From Stichopus chloronotus (lineage: Eukaryota; Echinodermata; Holothuroidea; Aspidochirotida; Stichopodidae): a stretch of 64,000 nucleotides of DNA. The position numbers were made by a program, and so were the translations under genes. The DNA is taken from NCBI GenBank assembly GCA_021234535.1, contig CM037842.1:23995106-24059105 (forward strand), written 5' to 3'. This document shows positions 38,401 through 47,400 of the stretch, piece after piece; the stretch's first letter is position 1; every line of letters starts with the position of its first letter. The notes beneath the pieces were generated by a model that worked only from the letters and a program-made list of their open reading frames with translations, had not been told where the DNA came from and made no database searches.

Positions 38401-41400
38401 TGTAGATGATTTGTAGGCACTTTTAATTTACAACAGCTAGAAATTTCAAGGTTTTTACGTTAGATGTGCGAAGTTTTATACATTCATGCTATAGTAAATA
38501 CATCCATTCAAACACGTATCCCAAACACTCAATTCATCTTCACTTTTTAGCTGCAGTTAAAATAAATGATTCATTTTATACAGTCTGCCTGTATTTTTTA
38601 CTCTTGCTCAATAGTTTTCTAGTTACAAAGAAAACGATCTTAGCAATGTTTCCGGAAGGTTCTGCATACATCCTATCCTTTGTGCAATATCAATAGAAAA
38701 ATGTAAGCTTAGGCCTGAACATGCAAACTGATCTGCAGTGTGACAGTTCATAACCTTGCAAAAATTACTGCAGAACTTTACTTCATTGCGGTAGAGAAAT
38801 CATAACAAATAAAAATTTCTTATAAGTTACATTTTTGCATGTAACTTGAACCTAAATTCGTGTTTATGAAGTAATTTGGTAAAATACCAGCACTATTCGT
38901 AAGCTTGTATGGAAGGATGTTTGCAAGTACTCAAGCTAACGTTACCCATATATAGTGCAAACACCAAACTTCACGCATGCCCAACTTTGCGCGCTCCTAA
39001 AAAATGCGCCTGAAAACTGAATGCAATAGACTAAGCAGCTTGATAACGTTTCAACTACCATGCAGTACCTTGAAATAACTTCAAAAAAGCTGGGAGACTG
39101 TTTATTTGGTCGCCCTTGTCTGATTAGTCAACGTAACGGTGCTGCATTTGCGCAGGAGGTGAGGGGCTAGGCCTAAGCATCCTACTTGCAGTTGCAGCCT
39201 AATGTTACAAATTTCCAAATCATCATTTTGAACACTCAGTGGAACTTTTCATGAACGTTTATGTTGCTTGTTTGTTCACAGGTTATTGCTGTAGGTTAAT
39301 GCATTGGATTTGTTTAAAAGGACACTCTTCCTGTAATGATTTTCATGCTAATGTTAGTGAGATACGCAAAGTTTGGCAGCTTTACATGGTATCGTTAATG
39401 CAAGTAAATGTTGGATAAAATAACAGATTTTGAGGTGCAATTTTAACCAGATTAGCTCAGATGATATAAAAAATAACTGTAGACATGCTTAAAAAGGATT
39501 TGTAAACTTATAGGGATTTCAACTTTTACAAAAATTTGATATCGGGCTCATGCAAATTGTTTACGGGCTACCACAATTTTCTGTGCCCTCTCCAAACAAC
39601 CACTTGACATAGCTGTTATCACCTTTTCTAAGTATTCAGAGACTATTCCAGTTGCCAGCAACTCCTTGTAAAGGTTACAAAATACATTGTTGCTTTAGTC
39701 ACAGTAAACACCTCCTTTTTGAGGTAAGAGGTAATCCAGGTTGCCTTTGCTGACTTGCACAATTTCAGATCCAAATTGTCCCAACTTTCTATTTACTTGT
39801 GAATTACCTTGGTTACAAGATGTATGTCATCCTATGACCACAATCTTCATCAGTGCAGAGTGAATGATATTACTCATTCATATCAGCCTTTAGGTATTAA
39901 ACATCAAATCGGTAAGTCATACTGAATGTGGTTGTCATTCTTGACTTTTGTTTTTCGTTTTGATGTCTTCCCTTCTCCACTGGTTGCTTTTGTGTGATTG
40001 TGTTTGTGTATCAAAAAATGATATATTAATTAACAAGGAATCACAGTCATTTTTCTTTCTAGTTCTGTTTAATTACTTTTCATGCAGATAAACCATATTG
40101 CACTTTGCTAGTCACCAATGAAACTACAAATCAGTTTAAACTTTCCTGCAAGTGTTCAGCCAACCCTGAAGCCAATAAGTATAAGATATTTGTGAATGGC
40201 TCCCTCTATAGAGAACAGATGGAAGTCTTTATATCATCAAATGATACATCAGTGGTAGCGTGCAGCGCATCTAACGTAATAGGACAAGATAAAACTGAAG
40301 AACAGACACTGGAACCATTTCATGGTAAGAAATTGCTGTTATTATGAGTGGTAAACCAAGTTCTTCTAACTTCTTTAACCATCTCAATTCACATCATAGA
40401 CATATGCTTACCCCTTGCTTACTTATTATGCATCAGTTTGATCTAAATTCCACCAAAATCAATTCTGACACTGCACCTTCTAGACCTAGGCTCACCCTTG
40501 TAGGGCTGAGCAAAGCAGGTGAACAATGCAACAAAAAACTTGAACACACACCTTAGGCCCAGGACGTGCCTGATGAGGCTCTGAGGTGTCTGCCTCCTAC
40601 ATCCACTCACCAAAGCAGTGCCCTCAAGATAGTCTGGAGCAAACTGAAAGGTCATTTCACACCAGACAGTTGTGGGGAATTCACATCATAGAATACCGAC
40701 ACCAGGGAGTTGTGGAGAATCCACATCATAGACATATGCTTATCCCCTGCTTACTTATGTCTTAGAGTGACACAGCAAGGAGAAACCGTGGGCCAAAAAT
40801 AGCGTGAAACATTTAGCTCTCGCAAGAGGCCAATTACCAGCACCTTACAAAAACACATTGTTCATGACCAAAGCCAAACAAGGGTCAAAGGTCGTTTGAG
40901 GTCACCAGAGGGTCAGACTGCAAAACCTTGTAAACATGATATCTCCTGAATGGTAACCTTGATGGATGTCATACTTGGCGTTTAGGTTGGCAATACTTAG
41001 TAGATGATCCTTATTGTTTTAGATGGAGGTCAAATGTTATTTCAGGTCACCAGAGGTCAGAGTACAAAACAATTGTTAACACAATATCTCCAGAAGAGAG
41101 ACTTTTACTGGTCTCATACTTAGTGTGTGACTTAAGTAAGAGATTTCAGTCCCAGAAAACTTGTTGGATCTCACAAGTTGCATTGCTGTCTGTGTACACT
41201 TTATACTGTAGCTATTATCACCTGTGCAGGAACTTAAGCAGGATCGAACATTGAAAGTATTGAAATATATCCCAGTTAGTCGGTCAAGAATGCCAAACAA
41301 AATTGACGCAAAATGTGCAAAAGACTTAAAACTAACAATTTGTTTACATGGACTTAAATTAGAAGGTTTCCCGCTCCCACAAGACTCTTCCAGAGTGACT

Positions 41401-44400
41401 TGGGACTTCTGTTGCCTAACATATAAACATGTATGCTGAGATAGAGCCTAGCCAACATGTGTCACTAACTGTAGTGTCTTACAGTAGAGGAACAGACTAG
41501 TTGAAGGTTTTCAAGTAAATTTTGATCCAGACTGCTGGAAAATGTTTCATATGTTACCTAATGTATTGCTAAGCTTATATTGGGTCATCAGGACCAGGAT
41601 GGCATGTTTTATGTGAAAAGTTTGATCAACATGAAAATTGTTTGAAGAATATTTCACCATGTATGACAGTGTTTAATATGACAAATTGACAAAATATGAC
41701 CAATTAACACAAACTCTTAACTCCAACTGGATATTTTCCTGAAGTTTGATGACAGTGTACATTTAAAAGAAATCACTTTTTAAAATGCTATGGTAAAATA
41801 AACTTTTTCTGAGGTAGAACCATTTTACCTCAGCATTTTTTTTTGCTGTAGCAACTTTCTTATAGACCTGCATACTGAGTAGATTATTACTATTAATTCA
41901 ATTCAGTTCAAATTTATTTCTCATATGGACAGAGAAACACAGGAGAGCAATTACATAAGTATTACAAACATACGAAGGACACTAGAAAAACAGGAAACTG
42001 TCAATAAAGCTAGCAACGGCTAAAGTAGAGGACACAACAATAATACAATAACAGTACAATATGGGGGAGAAAACTGATCCCCGAGGAATTTGCAAAAGAA
42101 AAGGCAATGAAAGGAAAGAAGGGAAGGATGAAGAGAGAAAGAATGAGGAGGGATATTAGTTTTGCACCTATTGTTTTAGTAGAAGGTGAAAGGTCATTTT
42201 GGGTCAAAAGGTTGTTAACATGATGTTTCAAGAAGAATAAACTGTAATTGATCTCATACTTGTCATGGGGGCAATTTATGTTTGCTATAATATAGCCATA
42301 TGGCAAGGAACCAGTAAGCCTTTTGGCTTTCTGGTTCAACTTGTGCATTGCAATGGATACACTAATACTAAAACATCACTGACATGCAGAGATCCTCGCA
42401 ACGTATAATGATTGTTTGATTCCAATATGCTTGAAAAGTACAGTACTCAATTGCCAATGTTATATCTCTGATATGAAGATACAGTGGAGCTGGATGAATA
42501 GGATGTATTTTTCAACCTTCAATTCTAGACTTTAGGTTTGTACACATTGAACAGATCAATCAATTATTGTAGCTGCTTTGTTTGACAATTACTCTAAAGC
42601 ATAAATAATAATGCAATGTGTGAGTGGGTAAATTTATCTTCAGAACTACAATTTTTATGTACGGTAGAAGACTCCACAGCCTTATATTGGTTTGCTTTTG
42701 AAAGCTTTACTATCAAATTCATACTTTAAGTGATATTTATGTATTCAGCAGTTATGCTTAGCAAGCAATCACAAATTTTGGTTATTCCTTAGCTGCCAGT
42801 GTTCATACTTATTTTTTTCTGAACACAGTATACATGAAACCAACATCTTTGAGCATTAAAAAAAAAAAGAAAAAAAAGTTACATATCATTGTCTAGATGA
42901 GACAAAAATTGCCAGAGTTTTAATATCCCTTTTAGTTTAATGAATGGTATCATATTGAAATAATGGTGTATTGTTATATGCATCTGTGTGTGCAGGTATC
43001 TGTTTAAAAACTGGTAGAAACCAATGTCATAGGTATCATATTGGATCTGTCTATTCTTTCAGAGATATTTCTAGTATTCACAGCGCATACTCCCTCACCT
43101 CACATAACCTATGCATTACCGTATTGACCATGTTCTAGCATCTGGCAATTTTGTGTGTGTGTATCTGGTCATCGCCCTTCCGTAATTCCCAGACTGCGGG
43201 AGCCAAAAGTAGAAGCGAAGGTTGGGTACGTGAGGTGAGTACGTTGGTAGTGAATTCCCAAACCGGGGAGTTTTGGGGAAACGGTGGTTAATTTCTTTTC
43301 ATCCTTTTTTCTAGTTCCTCAGCCTCCTTCGACTACTCAAGTGGCACTTATTGTGGCCATACCTGCAGCCATTGTTTGTGTTTTTATTCTTGCTGTTCTT
43401 GCTTTTGTCTACTTCAGAGGTTTGTGTTTTATTTTAGCCCTATATTACAGTTATTTGTATACAGTTGTGCAATGTTGGGTAGTGTGCATGAAAATTCAGT
43501 TTGAAATGTGTCAGTGTTATTTCACAACCGTAAGTGTTTCTGAAATTGAGTGTGGTACTCATTTTGTGAATATTGATGGTTATTTGATGCTCCCAAAAGT
43601 CAAAGTTGTTAAAGCTTTTAAATATGACATCTTCAGAGAAGTAGCAATTGCTCAAATTCAGTTTAATGTTATGTTTGTAGCATTTGATGAGTGTTCATAT
43701 CAATGTATATTTGTGTTCAAAAATATCATTACTTCCACTTGAGCCTTTCTTACTAGTTAGTATTGTAGGAAGCCAGCAATGGATGGGTTGTTATTGTTAT
43801 GATTGCAAGTGTTACAACTTTGTAAGCACAATACCTCAAGAACTAAAATTTGTCAAAAGTGTACATTTTTTTTGGTAAGATTTGTAGATCTTGCTACATT
43901 TCAGTCAGGTAACAGTTCATGTGTGGTATCTAGTATGAAAGTTCTCTGAGTGAGTTCAACTGAAATCTGACCACTCCTTTTTGCTTGCCTTGTGTAATAG
44001 CTGACTTGAATCAATACTCTTAGCCCCTGCAGATTATTTACAGATACCAGAATGGAAAGTATGAGCATCATACACCCAGCAAAGTTTCTTGTAATGCAGT
44101 CATTGATTTGCCAGTTGGTAGAGCATTGAACTATGTGGAGCCTATTTTATATTCAGTTGTAATAGTCAGATCATGTTTGTAACTGACAAAAGTCAAGCAG
44201 TTTATATATCTGCTCTCTGACAATGCATTCTGCACCCTTATGAAATCAATAGTGTATTAAGTTCCAACAAAATACATGGACCCAGTTTCATATGGTATTT
44301 ACTGTGCATGTTTTTTTTTCCATTTGTTTCACAGGAAGGAGAAGAAAAAAAGAGTAAGTTATTTATCAAAGCTGCACTGTATCAATGTTAATTGTACGTA

Positions 44401-47400
44401 GATGCTATGCATTGGTCGAGAGTGTTAACTGAGGTAGGCTAGGCCTAATTATGTTAGGAATTACTGTAGGCCAAACATTAGTGTATTTCTAGGCTGATGA
44501 CAGTACATGTAAAGTGAGTGGAAAAAACTGTCAGATTTAGTTTCTTGCTTTTGAATCTATTACACCTGTGACTAGTGCTTGTTCTTAACCAATTCTTCTA
44601 TGAGCAAAATTGCTCTTTGTACCCCAAATCTCATTAAGTACAGGTCAAGCTATCTGGTGGAATATTCAGAAGAGCTTGAGCATGAATGAGCACATGGGGC
44701 TTGCTCCGATTATGAGTTATGCTTGAGTGAACACCCGTTGCTGGCTATTGTTGGCTACTATAAAGGTGACTTTTGGAAAATAGGAAGACCTTTTACTTTA
44801 AAGATATTTGCTGTGATAGATGAGTCATATCTTCTCTGAAACTTTCCTCATCTTTAGTGCATTTGCCGCACTTTTTCCATTTGTTTGTGATGGAAGGATA
44901 ACCTTAGTTTGTAATCAAGATGGCATATGCGTGTGCACGTGTGTGTGCCTGTAATGCGTGCCATTTGAGGATACACACAGGTTATGTGAACTGCCGACCT
45001 GTTTGTTGTGTAACACAAGAAGGTGCGGTGAGCATATTAACTTGGGGATATCATCTATTTAGCACTTATCCCCACTTGACAGCATATTACCCTTGGCCCC
45101 CTTCCATAGTAAGCATTCTAAGTTGATAGATAAATACAATATCTCAACATCTGATACAGGTAGCTATGGCTTAGCCTTTGTATAAATTCCACTGATGTTT
45201 TGGCTCTGCGCCCCCAAGAGAACTTTTCTCACTTTGCAAAAAGAAAGTGGCAACCTCGGGTTTGACGCTATGAAGGGATATGTGCATGTGTGTGTTTGTG
45301 TGCTCATGTTTGCGTTTGCTTCTGCATGTGTACAGTATCACACAGTGTGACTAGTATTAAGGAAATTAAAAAGAAACTGTAGTGGGTGTTTCAGTTTCAA
45401 TCTACACCTAGTGTACATCTACTTACAATGAGTTACGACAGTATTGGTTTTATTTTCGTAATTACTTCTTTCCAAATATAACTTCAAACTTCCTGCCGTT
45501 GTTGTTCAGCGTATTGCTACTTTGGAAATGTATGACGTATCAAATGCACCGAGAATACTACATGACATGTACAGGTGCATGTGTGGTGTCATGAATGACA
45601 TAATTTTGCAACAACATGTGAGTGAATAAAATGTATATTCATAAAAACTTCATATTTTCTTGGATGTTAATTTATTGTACTACGTAATGGTGTCTTATTG
45701 TTTGAAAAAGTATGTTTGAAGTATCAGGACTATCTGGGAGGCTTCATAATGGTTTTCCTTTAAATGGCAAGTAGCAACATGCTGATAATACTTAAGAGTA
45801 TATGGCACAACGTTTTTGTTGGAATGGAAATTTTTGTGCCGGAGAGTATTTAGGTAATATGTAAGGTGTAATATTTCATTCAACAAAAATTTTGCAGAAC
45901 AGAAGTAAACTAGATGTAGCTAGAATTTCTTGGTGTGTCCTTTATTAAATTTTAGAAAAGATCAATTAATCGTATCTTCTCTCAATTTTAGCCATGACTA
46001 CACCAACGAATCATTAGGGTGAGTATATATCTTACATCAGCCATTTAGCTGTACATTTTTCTACTTGTTCATACTGAAGTCTTTCACATTTCCGTTTTAC
46101 ATTGTAAGACACCTATTGTGACCATGAGATTGTTCTTTGTGAATATGATTCTTTATCACCTAACTAAAGACTTCTGCCAGGTTCTAATTAGGCCAAATTC
46201 ATGGTCTGATGTGGACTGCTTAATCCTTTCAGTGCAGTGTATTGTTAAAAGAATGCAAGAAAAGAACAGGGAATGCTTGAATGTCAAAGGTTATGGTTAT
46301 TCTGCTATTTTGAAATGTTACCTCCATCCTCTAATTGTTTGGCAAGATACCATGTAGTTACCCGTTGCTGCCTCTGAACTTCTGACGGATAGTAAATTCT
46401 GGCTGGCTAATTGCATGATGTTGCTTGTGTGTCCTGCAATACTGACTTGCATTTTCTTTAAGTAGTATTTGTTTTTGTCACAATTTCACGTAAATTTTCA
46501 TAATATTCTTTGTAAGGTAATGTGACAGGGGTTCTTACTTAGTTAACACCCACTATCTTTGTGTATTACTTCAAGTTGTACTCATCTGCTAGGCATGTCA
46601 TTCTTCTGTTAATTTCAGTTCATATTTTCTTGCTTTTCTTTAGTGCTGCATTGCGTCCTCTTCCTGAGGGAGGTGAAGCAACACAGGTATGCAGTCTACA
46701 ACCAAGCACTGAATAACATTTGTATCATTTTGTGAAAATATTTTGTCAGGTAATTTTGCAAGAAATGTACAGTGCATGTGTAGATTCTTTGATGCAACAT
46801 CTACATATTCAGACCTGCCAACTGTCTGTGGGACATTCCACATTTTTTAAAACCTCCAAGAAGTGGGATGTCCTGATTTCATAAACTTTCCTTGAAATAG
46901 GACGTAGAAAAATGGAAGGGAACAAAAGTAGAAAAGAACTACCGTAGCAAAAACTAATGTAAAATATGTTTTCAAGCATAAGTATATACTGTGACATTTA
47001 TCTGTTGATCAAAGCAACAGATTTACTCCGCTATTTAAGCAGTGGTTTGTTGGCCTAGTTGCTTCTGGTAGACTAGATCACCACCACGAACAGCTCTGCA
47101 TTGGTAATGTTTTTAAAGGAATCATATTGCCCACTAATTTCTGTGGCCAGGCACAAGTCTACAATGCCTGTGGTTCATGGAATTATACCTAGATACATGT
47201 CATACTGCTGGCAGTTCTGATCAAACGTTCCACGTGTAGCAGTAACATGGAAAATGGAACTGAGAGTGCTACTAATGCTCTGCTCACTTCACATTGCTGT
47301 AGCCCATTTTTTGCTCATGCTAAACAAGCCGTGCTGCATCAGATAGCTATCCCCAGTTATTTATAAGTAGCAGCTGGTCTCAGGGGTTATGCTTTACACA

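Noticed and set aside
42308..42337. Terminal hairpins as rho-independent terminators
   Set aside because: The stem-loops are shared ends of a mobile family in a eukaryotic intron; no bacterial transcription context.
43420..43742. Read-through of exon 5 as the true C terminus
   Set aside because: Possible as intron retention, but the spliced route gives an in-phase basic stop-transfer and four matching junctions, which fits better.
44095..44165. tRNA-like text (CCAGTTGGTAGAGCATTGAACT)
   Set aside because: It resembles an A box and anticodon arm, but no B box, acceptor stem or T arm can be folded; at most a SINE or tRNA relic.
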